Source: Rhizobiaceae bacterium (lineage in GTDB: Bacteria > Pseudomonadota > Alphaproteobacteria > Rhizobiales > Rhizobiaceae). Taken from it: a stretch of DNA of 64,000 bases. Position numbers and translations under genes: made by a program. Positions 1-9,309 of the stretch are shown piece after piece. Position 1 is the first letter of the stretch; each line of letters opens with the position of its first letter. The notes beneath the pieces were generated by a model. That model worked only from the letters and a program-made list of their open reading frames with translations, had not been told where the DNA came from and searched no databases. The stretch covers positions 56,841 to 120,840 of the forward strand of contig JAMLJA010000014.1 of NCBI GenBank assembly GCA_023953905.1, given 5' to 3'.

Positions 1-447
1 GAGCCGCGTTGGACCAAGGACGAGCTTGACCGCGCAACCTGGCGCCATCGTATACAACGCTACCGTGAGGATTTCCTCGAAGGGACTGCATTGCCGCTGT
101 TCGTTTACGAGAATTCCAGTGGAAAACTTCTTGGCGGAATAACGCTCGGCAACATACGCCACGGCGTCGCCCAGAGCGGCCAGATCGGCTATTGGATAGG
201 GGAGCGGTATGCCGGGAGGGGCATCATGCCCGAGGCACTGAAGCTGCTCACGAAACATGCATTCGATACGTTGCGGTTGCATCGGCTTGAGGCCGCCTGT
301 ATCCCCGACAATCACCGGTCTATACGCGTGCTTGAAAAAGCCGGATTTCAACGCGAAGGACTGCTCCGATCTTACCTGCGGATCAATGGCGTCTGGCAGG
401 ATCATTTTATTTACGGCCTGATCGCAACGGATGTGCCTGGGAAATGA
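1..447 (+). CDS. GNAT-family N-acetyltransferase (RimJ/RimL type), 5' end missing
   Basis: The frame is open from the first base of the window, so the true start lies upstream; 148 codons are visible before the TGA at 445-447. The family moves an acetyl group from acetyl-CoA to an amino group, often a protein N-terminus. The sequence shows the GNAT core: a beta strand ending in IGYWIGE, the acetyl-CoA loop YAGRGIMPEAL (Q/R-x-x-G-x-G/A type) and the C-terminal NHRSIRVLEKAGF block typical of RimJ-like enzymes. The substrate cannot be told from sequence. The EAL gene downstream overlaps it or starts 13 bases later, so the two are probably co-transcribed. Function at family level is fairly sure; a role as a ribosomal-protein acetyltransferase is only a guess. 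Confidence 0.85.
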   Translation, partial: EPRWTKDELDRATWRHRIQRYREDFLEGTALPLFVYENSSGKLLGGITLGNIRHGVAQSGQIGYWIGERYAGRGIMPEALKLLTKHAFDTLRLHRLEAACIPDNHRSIRVLEKAGFQREGLLRSYLRINGVWQDHFIYGLIATDVPGK

Positions 448-460
448 AAAAGGCTCTTAC

Positions 461-3349
461 TTGAGGCCGCGGACAAAATCCGGCTTTGCCAGTTGGCTGC
501 TGCTGGCGCTGCTCGCCCTCTTTATGCTCGCACCTGCTGCGCATGCGGTCGAGGCGATCAAGATCTCTCGCGACGACATCGCGCTGGATCTCTCACGCGC
601 AGTCGAGATCTATCGCAACAGAGGCGAGAATTTCCAGATTTCGACCGCGCCCGGTCCGGACGGCATCGTGCGCCGCATCGAGGTGGAAGCAAACGATCAG
701 CGTTCCAGCGGTGACTGGGCGGTCTTTGCCCTTGCCAACACGACCGATGAACAACTCGACCGCCTTATCGTCGCGCCGCACTTCCGGCTGGTCGATTCGG
801 GAATCATCTGGCCTGATCTCGGCGCCAACCGCATCGCGGCAATCACGCCGAGTGAAGGTTTTGCGCTGGATCGCCAGTCCAGCCCCGATTCCGATGTGTT
901 TCTAGTGACGCTCAATCCGGGAACCGTCATCACATTCGTCGCCGAACTCGCCTCGCCGAAGCTGCCGCAGGTCTATTTGTGGGACCCTGAGTCCTACAAG
1001 GACACCGTGAACTCCTACACGCTCTATCGCGGCATCGTCATAGGCATTTCGGGCCTTCTCGCCCTGTTCCTGACGATCCTTTTCGTGGTCAAGGGCACCT
1101 CCATGTTTCCGGCCACGGCCGCGCTCGCCTGGGCAGTACTTGCCTATATCTGCGTCGATTTCGGCTTCCTCAACAAGGTGATCGCGATCTCGTCCGGCAG
1201 CGAGCAGATATGGCGCGCGGGAACCGAGGTGGCACTTGCGGGTACGCTCGTGGTGTTCCTGTTTGCCTATCTGAACCTCAATCGATGGCACGGTCATTTC
1301 AGCTATGGCGCGCTGATCTGGGTAACGGGACTGCTGGCAATTGCAGGCGTGGCAGTCATCGACCCGGCAATCGCCGCCGGTGTCGCGCGAATGTCATTTG
1401 CTTTCACCGCAGTCGTCGGTCTTCTGCTGATCATCTATCTGGGCATACGCGGCTACGACCGCGCGGTCATGTTGGTGCCGAGCTGGATGATGGTGCTCGT
1501 ATGGGTGACGGGCTCATGGCTCACGATCACCGGCGCACTCGACAACGACATCGTGCAGCCGGCTCTCGGTGGCGGACTGGTCCTGATCATTCTGCTTATC
1601 GGATTCACGGTCATGCAGCACGCCTTCGCGGGCGGCGCGCTGAACAATGGTCTGTTTAGCGATCTGGAGCGTCAGGCCATGGCCGTTGTCGGCTCCGGGG
1701 ACATCATCTGGGATTGGGACGTTTTGCGCGACCGCGTCGTGACGCGGCCTGACATAAGCGTGCAATTGGGACTGGCTCCCAACAGCCTCGGCGGACCGGC
1801 CCGCAACTGGCTGCCGATCCTCCACGCCGACGACCGGGATACCTTCCGCACAACGCTCGACGTCGTGCTGGAGCATCGTCGCGGGAAGGTCGCGCAGCAT
1901 TTTCGCCTGCGCGGCGCTGACGGTCATTATCACTGGTTTGGACTGCGTGCGCGTCCCGTCATCGGCTCGGATGGCGAGGTGATGCGATGCGTCGGAACGA
2001 TGACCGACATCACCGAGCAGAAGACGGCCGAACAGCGCCTTCTGCACGATGCGGTTCATGACAACCTGACAGGGCTTCCCAGCCGCGAACTATTTATGAA
2101 CCGGCTTGAAGCAGTCGTTGCTATCGCTGCATCCGAAGAAAAGGTCCGCCCCACCATCTTCGTTATCGATCTGGACCGTTTCAAGCAGGTCAACGACTCG
2201 CTCGGCATGTCGGCAGGCGACACCATCCTGCTGACGATCGCGCGCCGCCTGCACAGACTGATGAAGCCGAGCGACTCGCTGTCGCGATTCAGCGGTGACC
2301 AGTTCGCGATGATGCTGCTTTCCGAGCAGGATGCAGGCCGTATCGCCAGCGTGGCCGAGGCCGTGAAGAAGGCCATTCAAACGCCGATTACCTTCGCGCG
2401 GCGTGAGATCGTGCTCACGGCTTCGATTGGCCTGATCAGCTGGACATCCACGAGCTCCAACGCGGACGATCTGGTCAAGGATGCCGAGCTTGCCATGCAT
2501 CAGGCCAAACGCTTCGGCGGCGACAGGATCGAGCCCTTCCGGCCGCCCTTCCGTACCGTTGGCACCGATCGTCTGCAGCTAGAATCAGATCTGAGGCGCG
2601 CGCTGGAGCGTGACGAGATCCTGCTTGCCTATCAGCCCATCGTGCGGCTGGAGGATCGCACCATTGCCGGCTTCGAGGCATTGTTGCGCTGGAACCACCC
2701 ACGACGCGGCATGATCCAGCCGGGAGATTTTATTCCGGTTGCCGAGAGTTGCGGCCTTATCGTCCAGCTTGGCCTCTTTGCGATGAAGCAGGCGGCGCAG
2801 GATCTGTCACTCTGGCAGAAACAGACGACCGATGCGCCGCTTTTCGTCTCGGTGAACCTGTCCAGCCGCCAGCTGATGCGCCGTGACCTTGTCGGCGACG
2901 TCAAATCCGTGATCACGCGCCTTAACCTGCCACCGCGCAGTTTCCGGCTGGAGCTCACCGAATCACTGGTGATGGATAATCCCGAGCAGGCAACGCATGT
3001 GCTCAATCGCCTCAAGAGGCTGGGAATCGGCCTTTCCCTTGATGATTTCGGCACGGGCTATTCGTCTCTCTCCTACCTCACTCGGTTTCCGTTCGACACC
3101 ATCAAGATCGACAAGAGCTTTCTGGACGACAAGACACCAAAGCGCTCCGTGCTGGTGCGTTCGATGGTAAACATGGCGCACGAACTGGGCTTGTCAGTGG
3201 TGGTTGAGGGCGTGTCGGACGAGAATGATGCGCTTGAGCTGCGGCAGATGGGTTGCGAGTACGCGCAGAGCTTCATGTTCGGCGTGCCGGTCATGGCGGA
3301 CGCCGCACTGAAGATGCTCAAGGACAGCTATCAACCCGCTTCCTCGTGA
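461..3349 (+). CDS. Membrane-bound PAS-GGDEF-EAL cyclic-di-GMP signalling protein
   Basis: The order is a signal peptide, a periplasmic domain of about 170 residues, a block of about seven hydrophobic segments (7TM-DISM-like layout), a PAS domain, GGDEF and EAL, about 962 residues. The GGDEF signature reads SGDQF (2291-2305), so the diguanylate cyclase site looks inactive. The EAL domain keeps EALLRW (2675 on), the LTES block, DDFGTGYSS and a KIDKSF block, so c-di-GMP phosphodiesterase activity is plausible. I prefer the TTG at 461: AAAAGG lies 7 bases upstream and the product starts with a clean signal peptide. An ATG at 431 in the same frame, overlapping the acetyltransferase gene, is the alternative. 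The periplasmic domain suggests an external ligand, unidentified. Confidence 0.88.
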   Translation: MRPRTKSGFASWLLLALLALFMLAPAAHAVEAIKISRDDIALDLSRAVEIYRNRGENFQISTAPGPDGIVRRIEVEANDQRSSGDWAVFALANTTDEQLDRLIVAPHFRLVDSGIIWPDLGANRIAAITPSEGFALDRQSSPDSDVFLVTLNPGTVITFVAELASPKLPQVYLWDPESYKDTVNSYTLYRGIVIGISGLLALFLTILFVVKGTSMFPATAALAWAVLAYICVDFGFLNKVIAISSGSEQIWRAGTEVALAGTLVVFLFAYLNLNRWHGHFSYGALIWVTGLLAIAGVAVIDPAIAAGVARMSFAFTAVVGLLLIIYLGIRGYDRAVMLVPSWMMVLVWVTGSWLTITGALDNDIVQPALGGGLVLIILLIGFTVMQHAFAGGALNNGLFSDLERQAMAVVGSGDIIWDWDVLRDRVVTRPDISVQLGLAPNSLGGPARNWLPILHADDRDTFRTTLDVVLEHRRGKVAQHFRLRGADGHYHWFGLRARPVIGSDGEVMRCVGTMTDITEQKTAEQRLLHDAVHDNLTGLPSRELFMNRLEAVVAIAASEEKVRPTIFVIDLDRFKQVNDSLGMSAGDTILLTIARRLHRLMKPSDSLSRFSGDQFAMMLLSEQDAGRIASVAEAVKKAIQTPITFARREIVLTASIGLISWTSTSSNADDLVKDAELAMHQAKRFGGDRIEPFRPPFRTVGTDRLQLESDLRRALERDEILLAYQPIVRLEDRTIAGFEALLRWNHPRRGMIQPGDFIPVAESCGLIVQLGLFAMKQAAQDLSLWQKQTTDAPLFVSVNLSSRQLMRRDLVGDVKSVITRLNLPPRSFRLELTESLVMDNPEQATHVLNRLKRLGIGLSLDDFGTGYSSLSYLTRFPFDTIKIDKSFLDDKTPKRSVLVRSMVNMAHELGLSVVVEGVSDENDALELRQMGCEYAQSFMFGVPVMADAALKMLKDSYQPASS

Positions 3350-3378
3350 GCAGGCGCTCAGCCGAAACGATCGCTCGT

Positions 3379-3987
3379 TCAGGCGTGACCGGCTGTGGAG
3401 CTGAGATGCGCCAGATCAATGCCGATGGAGGCGAGGATACGATCGTATTTTCGGTCGATATCTGTATCGAACAACATGTCCATATCCGCGCGACAGGTCA
3501 GCCAGCCATTCTCGGCGATTTCGCTTTCGAGTTGCCCCGCGCCCCAGCCCGCATAGCCAAGCGTCATGATGGCGCTACGAGGGCCGCGCCCCTTGGAAAT
3601 GGCTCGCAATATATCGATGGTCGCTGTGAGACAAACGTCTTCGGAGACCGGAAGCGACGACTCGACACGATAGTCGTCGGAGTGAAGCACAAATCCGCGG
3701 CTGCGATCCACAGGACCGCCATTGCGAACCACGAAATCGCGCGCCGTCTCAGGAAGTCTGATGGTCTCGTATTCCTTCATGATCCCGAGTTGGACAATGA
3801 GGTCAGGGAAACGCATCTGTTGGGCCTGATTGATGATCAGTCCCATGGCGCCCTCCGCGCTGTGCGCGCAGACATAGATCACCGAACGTGCGAAACGGTC
3901 GTCCTTCATGCCAGGCATGGCAATCAGGAAGTGATCGTCGAGAAATCCCTCGACGCCAGCCGATCGTTTGCGTCGCAACAGATCCAT
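3379..3987 (-). CDS. yqgE: YqgE/AlgH family protein
   Basis: The product is 202 residues, normal for this family (DUF179), whose biochemical role is unsettled; the AlgH member of Pseudomonas has been tied to alginate regulation. The family hallmarks are clear: [13 protein letters not shown] near the N-terminus, [21 protein letters not shown], and later [14 protein letters not shown] and [15 protein letters not shown] chose the ATG at 3987 because it gives the MDLLRRKR start seen in rhizobial homologs; the open frame continues to 4032 without family similarity. The gene is convergent with the EAL gene, ending 29 bases from it, and divergent from the DsbD-N-like gene, so the 176 bases to 4163 probably hold two promoters. 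Confidence 0.92.
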   Translation of the reverse strand: MDLLRRKRSAGVEGFLDDHFLIAMPGMKDDRFARSVIYVCAHSAEGAMGLIINQAQQMRFPDLIVQLGIMKEYETIRLPETARDFVVRNGGPVDRSRGFVLHSDDYRVESSLPVSEDVCLTATIDILRAISKGRGPRSAIMTLGYAGWGAGQLESEIAENGWLTCRADMDMLFDTDIDRKYDRILASIGIDLAHLSSTAGHA

Positions 3988-4163
3988 ACAAAGAGCGTAT
4001 CGCGTTTTCTCTTGCGTTTGAAGGCCACCCAACGCGAAACTTCGACCAAGGCTGGAGCCTGCCGAAGCGGCCTAAGCACGTGCGAAGCCTCACACACAAA
4101 TGATCCGGCAACCCGCCTGCAAGGTGCTATTGAGTTGCGTGAAACCGAACAAAGCGAGGCGCG

Positions 4164-4961
4164 ATGCGCATAGTCTGCGTGACCATGATGGTGCTGGGTG
4201 CATCCACCGCCGGATCCATAGCCTCGTCCAGCGCGTGGTATGAGACGGAAGGCGCAAGGGTGCGAATTGTCACGACAGGTGCTCCAAACGCGCAGGGCGA
4301 CTTGTCTGGAATGATCGATATTGATCTCTCATCGGGCTGGAAAACCTATTGGCGTGATCCCGGCGGTTCAGGAGTTCCGCCAAGCATTGATATTGCGGGC
4401 AGCACCAATGTGTCTTCGGTCAGCCTGACCTTTCCGGTTCCGATGCGCTTCAGCGACGAGTCGGGTTCATGGAATGGCTATAAGCACTCGGTCGCTTTCC
4501 CGGCGAGCTTCAAGATTATTGCCAATGGCCAACCCACCAAGATCGAAGCCAACGTCTTTCTCGGTATCTGCGAGACAATCTGCGTGCCTTTGAAGGCGAC
4601 ACTTACTCTCGACCCGGCTAGCGACCCCGAAAATAGCGCCGATGCCATGGCAATCGAGGCCGCGCACGACCTTCTCCCGGCCAAGGCCGAACCAGATTTC
4701 GGCGTTTCGGTTGCCGAAGCGAATATCGACAGTCTGGAAGCGGTGGCCGTGTTCCCGGGCAACCCCGCGAGTGCGGATCTATTCGTCGACGGTACGGATG
4801 GCTATACTCTAGGAACTCCGGAAAAAAGTATCCGTGACGGAAAGGCAGTGTTCCTGATACCGATACTGGATCGACCCGCAGAGAAACCTGGAGGCGACGG
4901 CTTGCCCTATGCGCTGTCGACCAGGGCCGGTGCGGTAGATGGCTATCTCCCCTATCCGTGA
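4164..4961 (+). CDS. Exported protein with DsbD N-terminal-like domain
   Basis: A 265-residue protein with a signal peptide (hydrophobic stretch at residues 5-22) followed by a domain resembling the periplasmic N-terminal domain of the thiol:disulfide interchange protein DsbD. Supporting blocks are SSGWKTYWRDPGGSGVPP, FLGICETICVPLKATLTL, with the cysteine pair C-x3-C expected of this fold, and a C-terminal beta-rich part. The membrane and thioredoxin parts of full DsbD are absent, so it is a free periplasmic domain, common in alphaproteobacteria. A role in periplasmic thiol reduction or copper-protein maturation is inference. The monocistronic peroxiredoxin gene follows after 108 bases on the same strand. 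Confidence 0.8.
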   Translation: MRIVCVTMMVLGASTAGSIASSSAWYETEGARVRIVTTGAPNAQGDLSGMIDIDLSSGWKTYWRDPGGSGVPPSIDIAGSTNVSSVSLTFPVPMRFSDESGSWNGYKHSVAFPASFKIIANGQPTKIEANVFLGICETICVPLKATLTLDPASDPENSADAMAIEAAHDLLPAKAEPDFGVSVAEANIDSLEAVAVFPGNPASADLFVDGTDGYTLGTPEKSIRDGKAVFLIPILDRPAEKPGGDGLPYALSTRAGAVDGYLPYP

Positions 4962-5069
4962 ATCGAACTTTCGAAGAGCGGTTTTTGGCATCGCGACAAA
5001 CCCTACCCTTGCGAGGATGTCGCCGCCGCTCTAATTCGAGCCTCTCAACAATGAATCCGAGAACCCAAC

Positions 5070-5552
5070 ATGACGATTTCCGCAGGCGAGAAGCTTCCCG
5101 ACGCAACCTTCAAGACGATGAGCACGGACGGTCCGAATGAATTGACCACGGCGGATATTTTTCCCGGCAAGAAGGTGGTTCTTTTCGGCGTCCCGGGTGC
5201 GTTCACGCCCACCTGCAACAACAATCACCTCCCGGGCTATCTCGAGAACTACGACGCTCTTCTGTCTCGGGGTGTCGACACGATCGCGGTCATCGCCACT
5301 AATGACCTATTCGTCATGGGCGCGTGGGCACGCGCCACGGGCGGCGAAGGGAAGATCCTTTTCCTGGCCGACGGTAACGCCGATTTTCTCAAGCAGGTCG
5401 GGCTCGACGCGGACTTTTCAGCACACGGGATGGGCGTTCGCTCCAAGCGCTTTGCGATGATCGTCGACGACGGCAAGGTCGTGACGGTCAATGTCGAGGA
5501 CAAGCCTGGAGTCGACACATCAGGCGCCGCGCATATTCTGCAGCAGCTCTGA
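5070..5552 (+). CDS. Peroxiredoxin, Prx5 type (1-Cys)
   Basis: A 160-residue cytoplasmic thiol peroxidase that reduces hydrogen and organic peroxides. The active-site block PGAFTPTC places the peroxidatic cysteine at residue 49, followed by HLPGYLEN, both typical of the Prx5/AHP5 branch. There is no other cysteine in the protein, so it must be regenerated by an outside thiol such as glutaredoxin/glutathione rather than by an internal resolving cysteine. Length is normal for the branch. It converges with rnhA, with only 3 bases between the two stop codons. Confidence 0.95.
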   Translation: MTISAGEKLPDATFKTMSTDGPNELTTADIFPGKKVVLFGVPGAFTPTCNNNHLPGYLENYDALLSRGVDTIAVIATNDLFVMGAWARATGGEGKILFLADGNADFLKQVGLDADFSAHGMGVRSKRFAMIVDDGKVVTVNVEDKPGVDTSGAAHILQQL

Positions 5553-5555
5553 CAC

Positions 5556-6095
5556 TCAGTAACTTTGAGATGAACGCCGCGGCTTGCGGGCCGCGGTTGA
5601 CTGCAGTGACGTTTGCGCAGGCCTCGGCTCAGCGGTATCACGGCCGCCGACAGCACCTTTTCCCTTGAATGGCGCCATGCCGGTACGGGCTAGTTCATCG
5701 GCCCGCTCATTCTCTGGATGGCCGTCATGGCCCTTCACCCAATGCCAGGTGACCTTGTGGCGCGTGCGGGCGGCATCCAGCGCCTGCCATAGTTCGGCGT
5801 TCTTCACGGGCTTCTTGGCCGCCGTTTTCCAGCCATTGCGTTTCCAGCCCTCGATCCATCCACCGATCCCGTCCTTGACGTAGTTGCTATCGGTGTAGAG
5901 ATCGACGGTGACAGGCTCCTTCAGCGCGGAAAGCGCCTCTATTGCAGCCGTCAGTTCCATTCGGTTGTTGGTGGTATCCGCCTCACCGCCTGAAAGCTCC
6001 TTTGTCACGCCATTGCAGCGCAGGATTGCGCCCCAGCCACCGGGACCCGGATTGCCCGAACATGCGCCATCCGTAAAAATCTCGACGTGCTTCAT
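5556..6095 (-). CDS. rnhA: Ribonuclease HI
   Basis: Cuts the RNA strand of RNA-DNA hybrids in replication and R-loop removal. The four catalytic carboxylates are in place: D9 (IFTDGAC), E47 (NNRMEL), D69 (YTDSNYV) and D133 (ERADELA), with the active-site histidine in KGHDGH (H123). At 179 residues it is about 25 longer than the E. coli enzyme (155); the excess is a basic, low-complexity C-terminal tail that may be disordered. The start overlaps the thrB stop by 4 bases (ATGA), so translation is probably coupled. Confidence 0.97.
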   Translation of the reverse strand: MKHVEIFTDGACSGNPGPGGWGAILRCNGVTKELSGGEADTTNNRMELTAAIEALSALKEPVTVDLYTDSNYVKDGIGGWIEGWKRNGWKTAAKKPVKNAELWQALDAARTRHKVTWHWVKGHDGHPENERADELARTGMAPFKGKGAVGGRDTAEPRPAQTSLQSTAARKPRRSSQSY

Positions 6096-7054
6096 GACAA
6101 TCCGTACTCGCTCGCCGAACTGATCTGCCGGTGAAAACGCAGTTTGCTGATATATTCGAGTGGATCGCGCTTCTGGACCAGCGGACCATCGGGGATCGTC
6201 AGCCAGTCATATAGCCGCGTCAACAGAAAGCGCAGCGCCGACCCCCGGCATAGAGTCGGCAACGCCTCCCTCTCGGCTGCGGAAAGCGGTCTGACGGATT
6301 GATAACCGGCCAAAAGCGCCCTGCTCTTGGTCTGATTAAACGAGCCGTCCTTCTCGAAGCACCACGCGTTCAACCCGATCGACAGGTCATAGGCATAGAA
6401 ATCGTTGCAGGCAAAATAGAAGTCGATCAGACCCGATAGCTTTCCTTCCAGAAAGAAGACGTTGTCGGGAAACAGATCCGCGTGAATGACGCCGGCCGGC
6501 AAAGCGTTCGGCCACGACTCCGCGAGACTGCGGAACTCCTCGTCGAGTTCCGCCGTAAGTGATGGCTCCACCTCGTGAGCGCGATCTCGTGCCCCAGCCC
6601 ACAATGTGCGCCACCCGTCCATGGCGAGTGCGTTCGGGCGCGACAGCGCAAAGTCCGTACTGGCCACATGCAATTCGCCCAGCGCCTTGCCAACCTCGCG
6701 GCAGCTCTCCGCGTCTGGCCGGCGAAGGGACAGACCTTCGAGAAATGTGATCAGCGCCGCAGGCTTTCCCGCCAGACGACCGATGACCGCACCATCGCGC
6801 TGATGGACCGGCAGCGGGCAGGAAACGCCCTTCCCTGCCAGATGCTCCATCAACCCCAGAAAGAACGGCAGATCGGCCTCGTCGACCCGCTTCTCGTAGA
6901 TCGTGAGGATGAATGAGGCCGAACTCGTGTGCAGGAGAAAATTGGAATTTTCCGATCCCTCGGCGATCCCCTTGTAAGATAGGAGCCCGCCCACATCGTA
7001 GTGCCGCAAGAAGTCCCCGAGCTCGACCTCGGTGATGTCTGTATAGACGGCCAT
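6092..7054 (-). CDS. thrB: Homoserine kinase, type II (APH fold)
   Basis: Phosphorylates homoserine with ATP on the way to threonine. The 320-residue protein has the aminoglycoside-phosphotransferase-like kinase fold of alphaproteobacterial ThrB, not the GHMP fold of E. coli ThrB. It starts with [21 protein letters not shown], has the GSENSNFLL nucleotide loop, the catalytic loop [14 protein letters not shown], and the metal-binding segment [16 protein letters not shown]. The start overlaps the ispH stop by 1 base (TGATG) and the end overlaps rnhA, so ispH-thrB-rnhA form one translationally coupled unit, an arrangement usual in rhizobia. Confidence 0.96.
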   Translation of the reverse strand: MAVYTDITEVELGDFLRHYDVGGLLSYKGIAEGSENSNFLLHTSSASFILTIYEKRVDEADLPFFLGLMEHLAGKGVSCPLPVHQRDGAVIGRLAGKPAALITFLEGLSLRRPDAESCREVGKALGELHVASTDFALSRPNALAMDGWRTLWAGARDRAHEVEPSLTAELDEEFRSLAESWPNALPAGVIHADLFPDNVFFLEGKLSGLIDFYFACNDFYAYDLSIGLNAWCFEKDGSFNQTKSRALLAGYQSVRPLSAAEREALPTLCRGSALRFLLTRLYDWLTIPDGPLVQKRDPLEYISKLRFHRQISSASEYGLS

Positions 7055-8088
7055 CAGCGCGTTCCGTTGACGAATGCCATATCGGCGGGGGTCAATTCCA
7101 CGTCGCGCAGGACGCGCATGACCGGGAATTCCTCTGTCTCAGTCGCTGTCACCGCCAGATCAACCGAAACGTCAAACCGCTCGCGGAAGGCGTCGATTAT
7201 CTCGTCGACAATGATTTCCGGGGCGGACGCACCCGCCGAGAGGCCAAGTGTGCGGATGTCACCGAGCTCATGCCAAGGAATGTCTGAGGCGCGCTGTACC
7301 AGCATGGACATGCGCGCACCAGCGCGCTCCGCTACCTCTACAAGACGCCGCGAGTTGGACGAATTGGGCGCCCCCACGATCAGAAACAGGTCTGCTCCTG
7401 CGGCCGTCTCCTTGACGGCCTCCTGGCGGTTCGTGGTGGCGTAGCAGATCGATTCGGCAGCCGGAGCCCGTAGATCTGGGAAGCGCTCCTCAAGTACGCG
7501 GATAATGCCCGCCGTATCCTCCACCGAGAGCGTCGTCTGGGTGACAAAACCGAGGGGAGTGTCCGCAGGTGGCGTGAACGCGTGGGCCGCCGCTTCCGTC
7601 TCCACGAGGGATACGGCGCCCTCGGGCAACTGGCCCATCGTTCCGATAACCTCGGGATGACCGGCATGACCGATCAACAAGACGTGCCGGCCCAGCCGCT
7701 GGTGGCGCATCGCCTGCTTGTGCACCTTGGAGACGAGCGGACATGTCGCATCGAGATAGAACAAATTCCGCTCTTCCGCATCGGCAGGGACTGACTTGGG
7801 CACGCCATGGGCTGAAAAAACCACCGGGCAATGGCGATGGTCGGCAGGTATTTCGTCCAGCTCCTCTATGAAAATGGCGCCAAGATTCTGGAGCCCTTCC
7901 ACGACGTAGCGGTTGTGCACGATCTCATGACGGACATAGACCGGTGCGCCATACTTCTTGAGGGCGAGCACGACGATCTGAATGGCCCGGTCCACGCCTG
8001 CGCAAAAGCCGCGCGGCTGACAGAGCCTTATCGTGAGAGGTTTTTTGAGAGCAGGCATGGGGTCCAGTCGATCCGTCGGGTTGGACAT
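7054..8088 (-). CDS. ispH: 4-hydroxy-3-methylbut-2-enyl diphosphate reductase
   Basis: Last step of the non-mevalonate (MEP) isoprenoid pathway: a [4Fe-4S] enzyme that reduces HMBPP to IPP and DMAPP. The three cluster cysteines are visible in [25 protein letters not shown] and [12 protein letters not shown], with the FSAHGVP and SAGASAPE blocks. I chose the ATG at 8088 (344 residues); a GGCGGG sequence lies 6 bases upstream, and it starts downstream of the surf1 stop at 8109. ATGs at 8094 and 8058 remain possible. The open frame runs up to 8187 but that part overlaps surf1. Its substrate supply comes from Dxs and IspE, both in this window. Confidence 0.97.
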   Translation of the reverse strand: MSNPTDRLDPMPALKKPLTIRLCQPRGFCAGVDRAIQIVVLALKKYGAPVYVRHEIVHNRYVVEGLQNLGAIFIEELDEIPADHRHCPVVFSAHGVPKSVPADAEERNLFYLDATCPLVSKVHKQAMRHQRLGRHVLLIGHAGHPEVIGTMGQLPEGAVSLVETEAAAHAFTPPADTPLGFVTQTTLSVEDTAGIIRVLEERFPDLRAPAAESICYATTNRQEAVKETAAGADLFLIVGAPNSSNSRRLVEVAERAGARMSMLVQRASDIPWHELGDIRTLGLSAGASAPEIIVDEIIDAFRERFDVSVDLAVTATETEEFPVMRVLRDVELTPADMAFVNGTR

Positions 8089-8108
8089 GCGCATCCCGCC
8101 GGCCGCTG

Positions 8109-8864
8109 TCAAGGCTTTGCACTCTTTCGCCGACGCCATGCAAAGATCCCGAAGACAGCGACGAGCGCTCCCGCGAGGCCATACCATGTCAGCGCATATT
8201 GCAGATGGTTGTTGGGCAAATCGATGAGCGTCACGCCACCGATCGGCAAGCCGCCCGGATTGGGTGTTGCATCGGCGTCGACGAAGAAGGGCAGAATCTC
8301 AACGCCGTCAAGCCCCGCATTGCGAGCCATGCCGCCGATATCCTTCCAGTAGAAGATGTTACCGCCGAGGTCGTTCTCCGGGACCAGCATGGATGGCTTT
8401 TCGCTCAGTGGGTTGCGCGCGAGACCGACAACCGTCACCGGTCCAGTCACCTCAATCGGGCGTTTCGCCGGATCCTTCAGATCATAAGGCACGAAGCCCC
8501 TGTTCACGAAAATGTAGCGGCCGTCTGACAGGCGCAGGGGCGTGTAGACATAAAAGCCGGTTTCCCCCTTCCACGTCGCAAAGAAAAACTGCTCCTTGTC
8601 ATTAAGGTACGCGCCGCTTAGTCGAACCGCCTGATAGTCGACGTCGTGCGTCGCCGAGAACTGCTTCTCCACATCCGCGAGTTCCATCGGAGCAGAAGTC
8701 CGCCGAGCTTCGATATCGGCAAGCAGCGTTTCCTTCCAATGCAGCCTCTGGACCTGCCAGGTGCCGAGCCCGATCAAAACGCAGAGCGCCACCAGAGCCA
8801 CGAGATAGGTCGTCCACCGAACCGATCCGGCATCCCCACGGACGTGTTCGTCTTCAGCTTTCAT
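8109..8864 (-). CDS. SURF1 family cytochrome oxidase assembly factor
   Basis: A 251-residue inner-membrane protein that helps insert heme a into cytochrome oxidase subunit I. It shows the SURF1 layout: one transmembrane segment near residues 18-36 ending in [11 protein letters not shown], a periplasmic domain with [10 protein letters not shown], and a second transmembrane segment near the C-terminus ([17 protein letters not shown]) followed by a basic tail. Its start lies inside the end of the DUF983 gene (11-base overlap). This is the expected place, downstream of ctaE, in rhizobial oxidase clusters. Confidence 0.94.
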   Translation of the reverse strand: MKAEDEHVRGDAGSVRWTTYLVALVALCVLIGLGTWQVQRLHWKETLLADIEARRTSAPMELADVEKQFSATHDVDYQAVRLSGAYLNDKEQFFFATWKGETGFYVYTPLRLSDGRYIFVNRGFVPYDLKDPAKRPIEVTGPVTVVGLARNPLSEKPSMLVPENDLGGNIFYWKDIGGMARNAGLDGVEILPFFVDADATPNPGGLPIGGVTLIDLPNNHLQYALTWYGLAGALVAVFGIFAWRRRKSAKP

Positions 8865-9243
8865 CGGCCTTGCTCACGCGACCCTCAGCCGCCTGGTTCG
8901 CGTATTGAAGCGTGATCAAGACACCTTTGGCCAGCCTTAGCGGAACAAGACAGAGAATGGACGCCACCGGCAGCCATATGATGATATGCACCCAGAGCGG
9001 GGGCTGAAAGGTCAGTTCGAACCAGAGGGCCAGCCCAACCACGACGAAACCCATGATCAGCATCACAAAGATTGCCGGGCCGTCGCCCGCGTCTGCGAAA
9101 TCGTAGTCGAGACCGCACACACCGCAGCGCTCCGCCACCGTCAGAAAGCCGGCGAACAATCGCCCCTCGCCACAGCGTGGACAGCGACCCGACAGCCCCG
9201 CGCGAATCGGATCGACGGGTGGCCACTGAGCTTTATCATCCAT
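8854..9243 (-). CDS. DUF983 family membrane protein
   Basis: A 129-residue protein of unknown biochemical role that sits regularly between ctaE and surf1 in alphaproteobacteria. An N-terminal zinc-ribbon-like part has CPRCGEGRLF and, about 20 residues later, CGVCGLDY, followed by DAGDGPAIF and two transmembrane segments (residues about 60-80 and 90-110). A strong Shine-Dalgarno sequence (AAGGAAGAG) precedes the ATG at 9243. Because it directly follows a factor-independent terminator, it is the first gene after an internal stop or attenuation point in the cluster. A metal or heme handling role is a guess from the cysteines and the context. Confidence 0.9.
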   Translation of the reverse strand: MDDKAQWPPVDPIRAGLSGRCPRCGEGRLFAGFLTVAERCGVCGLDYDFADAGDGPAIFVMLIMGFVVVGLALWFELTFQPPLWVHIIIWLPVASILCLVPLRLAKGVLITLQYANQAAEGRVSKADES

Positions 9244-9258
9244 GTCTCTTCCTTAACG

Positions 9259-9287
9259 AAAAAGGCGGCCGTGTCGCCACGGCCGCC
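9259..9287 (-). terminator. Factor-independent terminator between ctaE and DUF983-surf1
   Basis: Read on the minus strand, a perfect 10-bp stem (GGCGGCCGTG at 9278-9287 side with its complement at 9264-9273), a 4-base loop and a run of five T. It lies 23 bases after the ctaE stop and 16 bases before the DUF983 start, so it should end or attenuate the ctaC-to-ctaE transcript. Confidence 0.88.
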
Positions 9288-9309
9288 CCTATTCTAGACC
9301 AATATGGGG

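Noticed and set aside
3253..4173. 306-residue open frame on the plus strand
   Set aside because: Antisense to yqgE and overlapping the end of the EAL gene; no recognisable domain.
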